DNA of 14,998 nucleotides from Bacteroidetes bacterium UBA2322 (GTDB lineage: Bacteria > Bacteroidota > Bacteroidia > Chitinophagales > UBA2359). Position numbers and translations under genes: made by a program. Numbering within the stretch: position 1 is the stretch's first letter; every line of letters begins with the position of its first letter. Positions 5,914 to 13,003 of this stretch are shown in pieces. Location of the stretch: NCBI GenBank assembly GCA_002345145.1, contig DDVC01000118.1:1-14998 (forward strand). The letters run 5' to 3'. Below the pieces are notes generated by a model, which saw nothing but the letters and a program-made list of their open reading frames with translations, did no database searches and was not told the DNA's origin.

Positions 5914-6621
5914 GTGAAAGAACAGTATATAAAATGGTACTCGCCCAATTTGAGCAAAGATATTGAAATGCTGGTATTTGGCGAGCGTGGTTACCCGGTT
6001 ATTTTGTTTCCTACTTCTATGGGTAGTTATTTTGAAAACAAAGATTTTAAACTCATAGAATCAGTGCAGTGGTTTTTAGACAATGGGTTAATAAAAATTT
6101 ACTGCCCCGATGGAATTGATAAACTAAGCTGGTATAACCGCAAAATTCACCCCGCCGAAAGGGTGAAAAATCATGTTTGGTATGACATGATGCTCTACCA
6201 CGAGTTAGTGCCCCGAGCTGCTTACGAAACCGGCGTACACAGAGTAGCTACCGCAGGTTGTAGTTTTGGCGGCTACCATGCCACCAATTTTGGTTTTAGA
6301 CACCCCGACCGCGTAAAGTACATTTTTAACATGAGCGCCGCATTTGACATTAAATCGCATTTAGACGGTTACTATGATGAAAATGTTTATTTTAACAACC
6401 CGATTGATTTTATACCCAATGCCAATGACCCGCATTATGCCGATTTGTTTGTAGTATTGGGCACCGGCGAGTACGATATTTGCCTTGATGCTAACATTAA
6501 AATGGCACAGATGCTGGGCAAAAAAGGCATTCATAACTGGTTAGATATCAGACCCGGCGCACAGCACGACTGGCCTATTTGGCGCGTTATGTTTCCGCAC
6601 TACCTCTCACTCATTAAATAA
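5914..6621 (+). CDS. Esterase-family alpha/beta hydrolase paired with ATP-grasp (GTG start)
   Basis: A 235-residue PF00756-type hydrolase, shorter than and distinct from the divergent neighbour. The N-terminal YIKWYSPNLSKDIEMLVFG (5-23) is the opening beta-sheet of this subfamily and is lost if translation begins at the next in-frame ATG (5968), so the GTG at 5914 is taken as the start. FPTSMGSYFENKD (32-44) is the oxyanion region, and GCSFGG (115-120) is the nucleophile elbow with Ser117. The likely acid is Asp188 in GTGEYD, and the likely base is His218 in AQHDWPIW. No signal peptide or membrane segment is seen, so it is probably cytoplasmic. The ATP-grasp gene begins 41 bp after its stop, suggesting one transcript. 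It may hydrolyse, or act as an acyltransferase on, the product of that ligase; this is inference from neighbourhood only. Confidence 0.88.
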   Translation: MKEQYIKWYSPNLSKDIEMLVFGERGYPVILFPTSMGSYFENKDFKLIESVQWFLDNGLIKIYCPDGIDKLSWYNRKIHPAERVKNHVWYDMMLYHELVPRAAYETGVHRVATAGCSFGGYHATNFGFRHPDRVKYIFNMSAAFDIKSHLDGYYDENVYFNNPIDFIPNANDPHYADLFVVLGTGEYDICLDANIKMAQMLGKKGIHNWLDIRPGAQHDWPIWRVMFPHYLSLIK

Positions 6622-6662
6622 CACACCGTTTTACTTTTACAACACTTAACAAACACTGAGAT

Positions 6663-7775
6663 ATGAAAAAAATAGGTATCCTTTTCGGCATGGAAAACAC
6701 CTTTCCGTGGGCATTTATTGACCGGGTTAATAACCTTGGTTTAGCCGATATAATGGCTGAGCCGGTAAATATTGACATGGTTTCGCAGGGTGAGCCTACC
6801 GAATATGCCGTTATTATTGACCGAATTTCGCAAGATGTGCCGTTTTACCGCGGCTACCTCAAAAACGCAGCCATATCAGGAACGGCGGTTATCAATAACC
6901 CTTTTTGGTGGAGCGCCGATGAAAAGTTTTTTAACAACGCATTAGCGGTAAAAACCGGCGTGCCTGTGCCCAAAACAGTGCTATTGCCCTCTAACCAGCA
7001 TCCGCCCGATACGCAAGACAGCTCGTTCCGCAATTTGGCTTTTCCGTTGAGTTGGGAGAAGATTTTTGACCACATTGGTTTTCCGGCATATATGAAACCC
7101 TTTTCGGGTGGCGGCTGGAAAAGTGTGTATAAGATTCACGATGCCGGTGAGTTTTTCAAAATCTACAACCAAACAGGTCAGTTGGTTATGATGCTGCAAG
7201 AAGAAATTGTTTTTGATGAGTATTACCGTTGCTACTGCTTGGGTGGTAAGTATGTGCGCATTATGCAGTATGAACCCCGCAATCCGCACCACCTCCGCTA
7301 TGTAAAAGATGGAGGAAGCGCCAATAAAGCCTTGCTGCAAACCATACACGATTATGTATTAAAACTGAACCATTACCTTGGGTACGATTTTAATACGGTT
7401 GAAATGGCGGTAAGAGGTGGTATTCCGTATGCCATAGACTTTTGCAACCCCGCTCCCGATGCCGATGTAAACTCGGTAGGGCAGGATAACTTTGACTGGG
7501 TGCTGGAATACTCGGTAAAAATGGCGGTAGAGCGCGCACAAGCATGGAAACCCGGCGCCGATAACCTTACTTGGGGCTTATACATTAAAAATGCTGCTCA
7601 GGGCATAGGTTTTGGCGCTCCTGCCTCTGCAATGCCTCAAACACAAGAGCAAGAGCCGGCTATTGTAACCACCGAAGCAGCTCCCGAAGTTGCTGCCACC
7701 CCCGAAGAAACCGTTGCTGCCGAACAGCCTGCCGAAAAAGCTAAACCGGCTGCCAAAAGAACTAAAAAGAAATAA
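6663..7775 (+). CDS. ATP-grasp ligase-like protein with charged low-complexity tail
   Basis: A 370-residue protein with an ATP-grasp core of the kind that activates a carboxylate as acyl-phosphate and joins it to an amine or thiol. A Rossmann-like pre-ATP-grasp domain opens at KKIGILFGME. VINNPFWWSADEK (76-88) and LAVKTGVPVPKTVLLP (94-109) are the typical entry to the ATP-grasp domain. GFPAYMKPFSGGGWKSVYKI (139-158) supplies the ATP-binding Lys145 and a Gly-rich loop. LQEEIVFDEYYRCY (179-192) forms the adenine/hinge side. Near the end, EMAV and AIDFCNPAPDAD (257-268), with Asp259 and Asn262, fit the Mg-binding D-x2-N pattern. The fold ends near 316. Residues about 318-370 are an Ala/Pro/Glu/Thr-rich tail ending in lysines (KRTKKK). 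It follows the esterase gene by 41 bp. The substrate is unknown; no dedicated peptide or precursor gene is visible nearby. Confidence 0.85.
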   Translation: MKKIGILFGMENTFPWAFIDRVNNLGLADIMAEPVNIDMVSQGEPTEYAVIIDRISQDVPFYRGYLKNAAISGTAVINNPFWWSADEKFFNNALAVKTGVPVPKTVLLPSNQHPPDTQDSSFRNLAFPLSWEKIFDHIGFPAYMKPFSGGGWKSVYKIHDAGEFFKIYNQTGQLVMMLQEEIVFDEYYRCYCLGGKYVRIMQYEPRNPHHLRYVKDGGSANKALLQTIHDYVLKLNHYLGYDFNTVEMAVRGGIPYAIDFCNPAPDADVNSVGQDNFDWVLEYSVKMAVERAQAWKPGADNLTWGLYIKNAAQGIGFGAPASAMPQTQEQEPAIVTTEAAPEVAATPEETVAAEQPAEKAKPAAKRTKKK

Positions 7776-7819
7776 CCAAGTACCGCAAATAACTGCCCTG
7801 CAACTATGGGTGGATTGAT

Positions 7820-7875
7820 AAACCAATATCGGGCAAACAGAGCGATAGGTTCCCTGTTTTGCCCGATGTTGGTTT
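7820..7875. terminator. Strong hairpin between convergent genes, probable bidirectional terminator
   Basis: The arm at 7820-7840 (AAACCAATATCGGGCAAACAG) and the arm at 7854-7875 are reverse complements apart from one bulged T and one A/G difference that allows G-U pairing. This gives a stem of about 21 bp with a 13-nt loop. It sits between the ATP-grasp gene (plus, ends 7775) and the WD40 gene (minus, ends 7908), where a shared terminator is expected. The ends are T/A-rich but there is no long U-tract. Confidence 0.6.
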
Positions 7876-7907
7876 AAGTATTTTAGGAAACCGCTATCTT
7901 TTACACC

Positions 7908-8825
7908 CTAAACTTCAATTTGCCAAGCAAAAATTTGTCGGTCATCGCCGGCAGAAAGGAGCAGATTGTTGTGCGGTAGCCACAAAAGGCTGTTTACCGA
8001 GTTTTTATGTGCTTGCCACTCCTGTTTAGCGCTGTCTATTACTTTAAGTAAATCAAAGGAGGTGGCGTGCCATAATTTTACCGTTTTATCTCGGGCGGCA
8101 GAGGCAAACAAAGCGCCGGGCGGCAAAAAGGTAAGGCTGTTAATGGTAAACAAGTGTGCCGGAATGGTGTGTAATAAGGCGGCAACTCCCTTGGGGTTAA
8201 TTTGCCAAACTGCCAGATAGGCATCGCGCGAACCCGATAAAAGGTAATTCCCATCGGGCGAAAACCGAACCGAAAAAACCGAGTTTTGGTGATAGGCAAG
8301 TTCTTGTACTATTTTGCCGGTTTCGGTATGCAGCAGGTAAATCTGGTGGTTGCTGCACCCCAGCGCCATTAAAGGCAGGCGCGGGTGAAGGTGCATACTC
8401 CGTATGCTGTGTTGACAAATGGTGGTAAAGGTGTGGGGCTGAAGTGTTTGCAGGTTTATAACCCACAACTCGCCCATGCCGGTGCCTACATATAACCGGC
8501 TGCCTTGGGTTTGCATACAAAAAACCGATTTGCTCCATTGCAAGGGCGGCTCTAAAACGCGGTTTTGGTTTAGGTTTATAAAGTACAATGCACCTTGCAT
8601 ACTGCCCACTGCCAGCAGGTTGTTTTGGGGTAAGTATTGCAAGGCAAAAACATTAGAGGGTACTTGGGCAATGGCTTGCCCTAAATCGGGGGTGGCGGTG
8701 TTCCACTTTACCACCCAGCCGTTGCCATCGGCGCTGTAAAAACTGCCGGGGTCTGCTGCGTCTGCTAAGGCAAAAACAGCCGCCCTATGTCCGGTAAATA
8801 TGCCCAATTGTGTAACTTGTAACAT
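7908..8825 (-). CDS. Seven-bladed WD40 beta-propeller protein
   Basis: A 305-residue protein made almost only of WD40 repeats. Seven blades can be laid out, starting near GHRAAVFAL (12), PSNVFALQY (56), SKSVFCMQT (98), QHSIRSMHL (138), HQNSVFSVRF (179), HLFTINSLTF (224) and HKNSVNSLLW (273). The best-conserved are blade 5 (SPDGNYLLSGSRDAYLAVW) and blade 6 (ASAARDKTVKLW); the others keep the GxxxG/W-N ends more loosely. Seven blades make one closed propeller with no extra catalytic domain and no signal peptide, so a cytoplasmic interaction scaffold is the likely role. It is transcribed alone, convergent with the ATP-grasp gene. Nothing nearby names a partner, and function is unknown. Confidence 0.88.
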   Translation of the reverse strand: MLQVTQLGIFTGHRAAVFALADAADPGSFYSADGNGWVVKWNTATPDLGQAIAQVPSNVFALQYLPQNNLLAVGSMQGALYFINLNQNRVLEPPLQWSKSVFCMQTQGSRLYVGTGMGELWVINLQTLQPHTFTTICQHSIRSMHLHPRLPLMALGCSNHQIYLLHTETGKIVQELAYHQNSVFSVRFSPDGNYLLSGSRDAYLAVWQINPKGVAALLHTIPAHLFTINSLTFLPPGALFASAARDKTVKLWHATSFDLLKVIDSAKQEWQAHKNSVNSLLWLPHNNLLLSAGDDRQIFAWQIEV

Positions 8826-8848
8826 GCCCTATTCTGTGTTTGCCGTTG

Positions 8849-8856
8849 CAAAGCTA
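8849..8856 (-). promoter_or_regulatory. Putative -7 element (TAGCTTTG, minus strand) for the WD40 gene
   Basis: The minus strand reads TAGCTTTG, matching TAnnTTTG. The predicted start near 8842 would give a short leader of about 17 nt before the ATG at 8825. No clear -33 element was found. Confidence 0.4.
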
Positions 8857-8944
8857 ACATGTTTTGGACTTATGAGCTATCATTTTACCCCATTGTAGTA
8901 TGATTACCCCTTTGTGTGCAGGATATGTTAGTTTTTTTTATTGT

Positions 8945-9826
8945 TTAAGCTAAGGCTTTGGTTATCTGTTTGAGTTTTAGCAGAGCTTTGGGCCAAACAG
9001 TATTAAAATAGTTTTGGTATTGACCAATAACATCTACCTCTATGCTTACTAAGGTAGCGCCGTTATTTTGGGTAAAGGTGTAGTTTTCTAAGGTGTTTGC
9101 CCATTTTTCTACTTCTTCGCCCGAGGTAATTTCTATTTCTCCGCTCACAATTCCGTAGTGCTGAATAGAAACAAACTTATTGGGTATATTTTCGGCTATT
9201 CGGGCTATCATGCCTGCCCGCACGCCATTATTATCGGTTCCTGTGAAAAGTATTTTAGAGCCTTGTTCCCAACTGCCGTTGTAGGTAGAATTGGGGTTAA
9301 ACTCGGCTGTCCATTGGCGGTAGGTATTTTTATTGTTTAAACCCAGCATGGTTTGGTAAACCCGCTCTGCCGGAGCATTGATGCTAATTTGGTATTGCAT
9401 TTTTTGCATTGACGATAGCTCTACGTACTGTTTAAAATTGTTCAGAATTGCTTGCCAACCGGCTTTTTGTAAGTCTATCGGGTTAGCGCTTTCGGCATCA
9501 AACGTGGTAGTAACCTTTGTTTTTCCTTCGTCATTTTCAAAGGTAGTAGTTGCTTGTCTGCCGTCTGCCATGGTGTAGGCAATTATTTGGGGCTCTATCA
9601 CTTGGGTGTAAACAGCTATAAAGTTGAAACCGGCGCTGCCGTCTTTGCTTTCCATTCGGGCATTGTAGGCGCCTCCAACAAATAAATTGTTTTCGGCGGT
9701 TGGGCAGTGCCAGTCATCGGAAGCAAAGTTCCATTTCACAATGTGTTCAGGCTTGGTCCAATATGTCCATACTTTACTTGGGAGAGCTGCTATGGTGGCA
9801 GTAATGGTAATGGTGGTTTTTTCCAT
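8945..9826 (-). CDS. Fused double SRPBCC (AHSA1-like) domain protein
   Basis: A 293-residue protein from the ATG at 9826, made of two START/Bet v1-like (SRPBCC) ligand-binding domains. Domain 1 (about 2-137) is of the AHSA1 type: ITATIAALPSKVWTYWTKPEHIVKWN, then GGAYNARMESKDG, and a C-terminal helix ending GWQAILNNFKQYVE. Domain 2 (about 142-292) begins again with QYQISINAPAERVYQTMLG and ends with a long helix WPKALLKLKQIT. Domains of this fold bind hydrophobic ligands or the Hsp90 middle domain; ligand and role here are unknown. The frame is open upstream to 9922, but a TACCTTTG box at 9869-9876 (minus strand) lies inside that extension, so the start at 9826 is chosen, with a leader of about 36 nt. 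The joint contains Met140 and Met143, as if a former start codon had been retained. Confidence 0.83.
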   Translation of the reverse strand: MEKTTITITATIAALPSKVWTYWTKPEHIVKWNFASDDWHCPTAENNLFVGGAYNARMESKDGSAGFNFIAVYTQVIEPQIIAYTMADGRQATTTFENDEGKTKVTTTFDAESANPIDLQKAGWQAILNNFKQYVELSSMQKMQYQISINAPAERVYQTMLGLNNKNTYRQWTAEFNPNSTYNGSWEQGSKILFTGTDNNGVRAGMIARIAENIPNKFVSIQHYGIVSGEIEITSGEEVEKWANTLENYTFTQNNGATLVSIEVDVIGQYQNYFNTVWPKALLKLKQITKALA

Positions 9827-9868
9827 GTTTAATTGGTTTAGGGGGTTAGTTGTAGTGTAATATAGGTG

Positions 9869-9876
9869 CAAAGGTA
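9869..9876 (-). promoter_or_regulatory. Putative -7 element (TACCTTTG, minus strand) deciding the SRPBCC start
   Basis: On the minus strand this reads TACCTTTG, a TAnnTTTG match, followed by CACC. Transcription from about 9862 would leave only the ATG at 9826 as start, ruling out the longer 325-residue reading. No good -33 partner is visible at 19-21 nt. Confidence 0.5.
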
Positions 9877-9894
9877 GGAATACTGCGCTATTGG

Positions 9895-9930
9895 TTTGCT
9901 TTTTTAGCAATTTTTTTAGCAAAAAGCAAA
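9895..9930. other. AT-rich inverted and direct repeat after the exporter operon
   Basis: TTTGCTTTTT (9895-9904) pairs with AAAAAGCAAA (9921-9930) across a 16-nt loop, and TTTTTAGCAA occurs twice with a 12-nt period (9901-9910 and 9913-9922). It lies about 40 bp downstream of the last exporter gene on the minus strand. It may help end the operon transcript, but it is AT-rich and has no U-tract. Confidence 0.3.
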
Positions 9931-9967
9931 TTATTTCTGCACAGCAATTGTGTTTACCAATGCCCGA

Positions 9968-11089
9968 TTAACTCGTTTTTCGGTAATTCCAAATTGCCCA
10001 AGTATTAAAAAACACTGCCATAGCGCTGATAACCAATAACTGCTGCTGTATATGGGCAAAACTGCTGCCTTTAAGTACTATCATGCGTGTAACCTCTATA
10101 AAATAGGTAACCGGATTTAGTTTGGCTATTACCTGCGCCCAGTTGGGCATACTGTTTATGGGGGTAAACAAACCGCTCATAAGCATAAATATCATCATGC
10201 AGAAAAATGCCAACGACATGGCTTGCTGCTGATTTGCCGAGTAGGTGGAAATAAGTAATCCTATGCCTAATACTGCCACTAAATAAACGGCTAAAAAACC
10301 GTATAACGCCACCAGCGAACCTGTAGGTACTATTAGGTATAACAGCCTTGCTACGCCAAACAAACCAAGGCTGAACACAAACATGCCTATTACCCAAAAA
10401 GGAATGAGCTTACCCAATATGAAATGGTACTTTTTTATAGGCGTTACGTTAATTTGTTCTATGGTGCCTACTTCTTTTTCTTTTACTATGTTTAATGAGC
10501 ACATATAAACGCCTACCATAGTAACCAATACTACCAATATGCCCGGCACCATAAAAAACGGATAATTGAGGGTGGGGTTGAACCGGTTTAGGGTGGCAAT
10601 TTCTATTTGGGGCAGTGTGCCGGTTTGGGGGTTTGGTATCCAATTGGCGCGGATTTGGGCGTTAAAATCGGCAATAATGCGGTTTAGGTAGGCGCTTCCT
10701 ACTAAGGCTTTTACCCCGTTTATGGCATTTACCGCCATAAATAGGTTGGCTTGGTTTTCTTTTACCAATGTTTTTTCAAATTGGGCGGGTATTTCTAAAA
10801 TTAGGTCGGAACGGTCTTTTTGGAATTGACCAAAAGCATTGGGGTAAGACGTGCCGTAGTCGTTCAGTTTAAAATAACCCGGTGCAAGGATTTTATCGGT
10901 TAGTTGGCGGGAGTAGGCAGAGTGGTCGTGGTCAACAACGGAGATGTTGATGTTTTTAATCTCGTAATCGGCAGCTAAGGGCATAATGATTAGCTGAATA
11001 ACCGGCATAATCAGAATTACCCTGAGTATGGTGGTGTTTCTGAAAATCTGCCTGAACTCTTTTTGGAGCAAAAATTTTAGCGCTCTCAT
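9968..11089 (-). CDS. ABC-2 type permease, YbhR-like (exporter operon gene 5)
   Basis: A 373-residue inner membrane permease of the ABC-2 family. Layout: cytoplasmic start with KEFRQIFRN (10-18), a first membrane helix (about 22-41), a large periplasmic domain (about 42-175), then helices near 178-199, 226-250, 259-281, 287-306 and 349-367. The VKEKEVGTIEQINVTP segment (202-217) after the second helix is the cytoplasmic coupling region typical of these permeases. The opening (ILIMPVIQLI..AADYEIKNINISVVD) resembles E. coli YbhR from memory. Its ATG overlaps the stop of the preceding permease by 4 bp (ATGA), implying translational coupling. It is predicted to form a heterodimeric membrane channel with that permease. 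The substrate is unknown; YbhFSR-type systems are reported as drug exporters. Confidence 0.92.
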   Translation of the reverse strand: MRALKFLLQKEFRQIFRNTTILRVILIMPVIQLIIMPLAADYEIKNINISVVDHDHSAYSRQLTDKILAPGYFKLNDYGTSYPNAFGQFQKDRSDLILEIPAQFEKTLVKENQANLFMAVNAINGVKALVGSAYLNRIIADFNAQIRANWIPNPQTGTLPQIEIATLNRFNPTLNYPFFMVPGILVVLVTMVGVYMCSLNIVKEKEVGTIEQINVTPIKKYHFILGKLIPFWVIGMFVFSLGLFGVARLLYLIVPTGSLVALYGFLAVYLVAVLGIGLLISTYSANQQQAMSLAFFCMMIFMLMSGLFTPINSMPNWAQVIAKLNPVTYFIEVTRMIVLKGSSFAHIQQQLLVISAMAVFFNTWAIWNYRKTS

Positions 11090-12192
11090 GCTAATCGGGT
11101 TTTAAATTTAGCAATGCTTATGGTCATTAGCAGCAAGGTGGCTGTAAGCAAAATGAGGGTTTCTTTCCAGATAGCGGTAAAGCCAAGTCCTTTTATCATC
11201 ACATTTTTAACAATGATGTAGTACCATTTGGAGGGGAATATGTTAGACATAACTTGCAAGGGCAGGGGCATGTTTTCTATGGGAAACATGAAACCGGTAA
11301 AAATAAGGGTGGGCAGCAACATACCCATTAACGAAATGAGCATGGCGGTTTGCTGCGAGTTGGTTACGTTAGAAATGAGTAAGCCTAAGGATAAGGCGGT
11401 TAAAATAAACAGAGCGCTAATGGCATACAACAACACCCAACTGCCTGCCACGGGCATACCCATTACCAACACACTGAGCAGTAGGATAACGGTTAAATTT
11501 ACCAACGACAGGAAAAAATAGGGCACCGCTTTTGAAATTACTACCAAAACGGCATTAAACGGCGATACCAGCAGTACCTCCATAGTGCCTAATTCTTTTT
11601 CGCGCACTATAGATACGGAGGTCATCAGCACACATATTAACATGAGTACCAGCGCCATTACCCCCGGCACAAAATTGGTAATGCCTTTTAGTTCGGGGTT
11701 GTAAATCATGCGCATATCGGTATGTATAGAAAGGGGCAGGTTAGTGTTTTGCCATAGCTGTTTTTGGTAATCCATTATAATGGCTGTGGCGTAAGTGGTA
11801 AGCGTATTGGCGGTGTTGGGGTCGGAGGCATCGGCTATTATTTGCACTTGTGCTTTTTGGAGGTGGAGCAAATCGTGGTTAAAATTTGGCGGAAAAATAA
11901 CCACTAATTTTACCTTTCCTTGCCTAAAAGTTTCTTCTATCTGTTGGGGGTTGAGTTGTTTTTGGTGGGTAATAAAATTGGTGTTGGCAGCTAATTTGGC
12001 AGCAATTTGCTTAGAGGCAATGTCTTGGGCATTGTCGGTAATAATGATGTGGGCGTTTTTTATTTCGTTGGTTAGGGCAAACCCAAACAGCAAAATCTGT
12101 GCTACGGGTACACCAAACAGCAGGAGCATGGTTTTGGGGTCGCGAAAAACATGGTGAAATTCTTTGCGAACAAAGGCAAAAAAGCGTTTCAT
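11086..12192 (-). CDS. ABC-2 type permease, YbhS-like (exporter operon gene 4)
   Basis: A 368-residue inner membrane permease. KEFHHVFRDPKTM (10-22) leads into a first helix (about 22-41). The periplasmic domain (about 42-172) contains IIADASDPNTANTL (118-131), which closely resembles E. coli YbhS from memory. Further helices lie near 173-194, 222-246, 252-275, 282-303 and 343-362. The coupling segment is VREKELGTMEVLLVSP (196-211). With YbhR-like gene 5 it should make the transmembrane half of a type ABC-2 exporter powered by the two ATPases encoded upstream. The preceding gap (12193-12252) is unusually long for this operon and is filled with 7-bp repeats, while the junction to gene 5 is a 4-bp ATGA overlap. 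Confidence 0.92.
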   Translation of the reverse strand: MKRFFAFVRKEFHHVFRDPKTMLLLFGVPVAQILLFGFALTNEIKNAHIIITDNAQDIASKQIAAKLAANTNFITHQKQLNPQQIEETFRQGKVKLVVIFPPNFNHDLLHLQKAQVQIIADASDPNTANTLTTYATAIIMDYQKQLWQNTNLPLSIHTDMRMIYNPELKGITNFVPGVMALVLMLICVLMTSVSIVREKELGTMEVLLVSPFNAVLVVISKAVPYFFLSLVNLTVILLLSVLVMGMPVAGSWVLLYAISALFILTALSLGLLISNVTNSQQTAMLISLMGMLLPTLIFTGFMFPIENMPLPLQVMSNIFPSKWYYIIVKNVMIKGLGFTAIWKETLILLTATLLLMTISIAKFKTRLA

Positions 12193-12211
12193 ATAGTGAG
12201 TTGTTAATTTT

Positions 12212-12254
12212 GGTAGAGGGTAGAGGGTAATTTTTCACTCTTCACTTTTCACTT
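12212..12254. repeat. Two 7-bp repeat patches inside the exporter operon
   Basis: GGTAGAG occurs twice in tandem (12212-12225), followed by GGTAATT. TTCACTC, TTCACTT, TTCACTT follow in phase at 12234-12254, overlapping the stop codon of the upstream ATPase gene by two bases. These patches fill most of the only sizeable gap in the operon. Confidence 0.6.
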
Positions 12255-13002
12255 AGTCTGCGGTTCGTTTAGCGGTTCGGGCAAGGTGGTAAAATACGTC
12301 GTCCATAGTTTGGGCTTGGTGTTGTTTTTTAAGGTTGGCGGGGGTATCAAGGGCTTTAATTTCACCGTCCACCAGCATACAAATTCGGTTGCAGTATTCG
12401 GCTTCGTCCATGTAGTGAGTGGTAACAAATAGGGTAATGCCCTGTTGGGCGGCGGCATAAATCAAATCCCAAAACTGTCGGCGGGTAATGGGGTCAACGC
12501 CGCCGGTGGGTTCGTCTAAAAACACAATAGCCGGCTCATGCAGTATGGCTACCGAAAAGGCTAATTTTTGTTTCCAGCCAAGTGGCAGTGCGCTCACTAA
12601 GGTTTTGGCTTCGGTATGCAGTTGCAGGGTGTGCAGCAGCTCATCGGTTTTTAGTTTAAGTTGTTTATCGGGAAGTCCGTAAATACCGCCAAAAAACCGG
12701 ATATTTTCAGCTACGGTTAAATCTTCGTAGAGCGAAAACCGCTGGCTCATATACCCGATGTTTTGCTTTATTTGCTCTGTTTGAGTATAAACATCATAAC
12801 CGGCAATGGCTGCGCTGCCCGATGTGGGCAACAGCAACCCGCACAACATGCGCATGGCGGTGGTTTTACCTGCCCCGTTAGCGCCCAGAAAGCCAAAAAT
12901 TTCGCCTTTTTGAACGCTAAAACTAATTTGGTTTACCGCCACAAACTCGCCAAAATGTTTGCTCAGTTTGTCTGCCCAAATAACTGCCTGTGGGTTGCTC
13001 AT
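12253..13002 (-). CDS. ABC ATPase, equivalent to YbhF C-terminal half (exporter operon gene 3)
   Basis: A 249-residue ABC ATPase that energises the exporter. Walker A is GANGAGKTT (40-48). The Q-loop is GYMSQRFSLYEDL with a normal Gln87. Walker B and catalytic Glu are IVFLDEPTGGVD (159-170), and the switch His is present in TTHYMDEAE (194-202). The signature motif is abnormal: where LSGGxKQ is expected it reads LPLGWKQK (139-146). From memory the C-terminal half of E. coli YbhF has the same LPLGWKQ variant. The start at 13002 lies one base after the stop of the partner ATPase, so translation is probably coupled. In a heterodimer this subunit contributes good Walker/Q/H elements and a degenerate signature. 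Confidence 0.93.
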   Translation of the reverse strand: MSNPQAVIWADKLSKHFGEFVAVNQISFSVQKGEIFGFLGANGAGKTTAMRMLCGLLLPTSGSAAIAGYDVYTQTEQIKQNIGYMSQRFSLYEDLTVAENIRFFGGIYGLPDKQLKLKTDELLHTLQLHTEAKTLVSALPLGWKQKLAFSVAILHEPAIVFLDEPTGGVDPITRRQFWDLIYAAAQQGITLFVTTHYMDEAEYCNRICMLVDGEIKALDTPANLKKQHQAQTMDDVFYHLARTAKRTAD

Positions 13003-13003
13003 G

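Noticed and set aside
5724..5966. 80-codon plus-strand frame across the divergent esterase promoter region
   Set aside because: Overlaps both esterase genes and the two predicted promoters; the sequence has no family features.
1532..6621. A siderophore uptake and hydrolysis system made of the receptor and the esterases
   Set aside because: The receptor is separated from the esterases by a 552-bp repeat region, the rdgB-like gene and a change of strand; no siderophore-specific gene supports the link.
765..8825. Shared ATGCTACAA-like starts (MLQ) in three genes
   Set aside because: PAP2, the TonB receptor and the WD40 gene all begin Met-Leu-Gln, but the sequences diverge at once; most likely chance.
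9827..9922. 32-residue N-terminal extension of the double SRPBCC protein
   Set aside because: The extension is low in similarity to anything, contains a TACCTTTG promoter box, and domain 1 begins naturally at the ATG at 9826.
11795..12157. 120-codon open frame on the plus strand
   Set aside because: Antisense to the YbhS-like permease, which has clear family motifs; no independent support.
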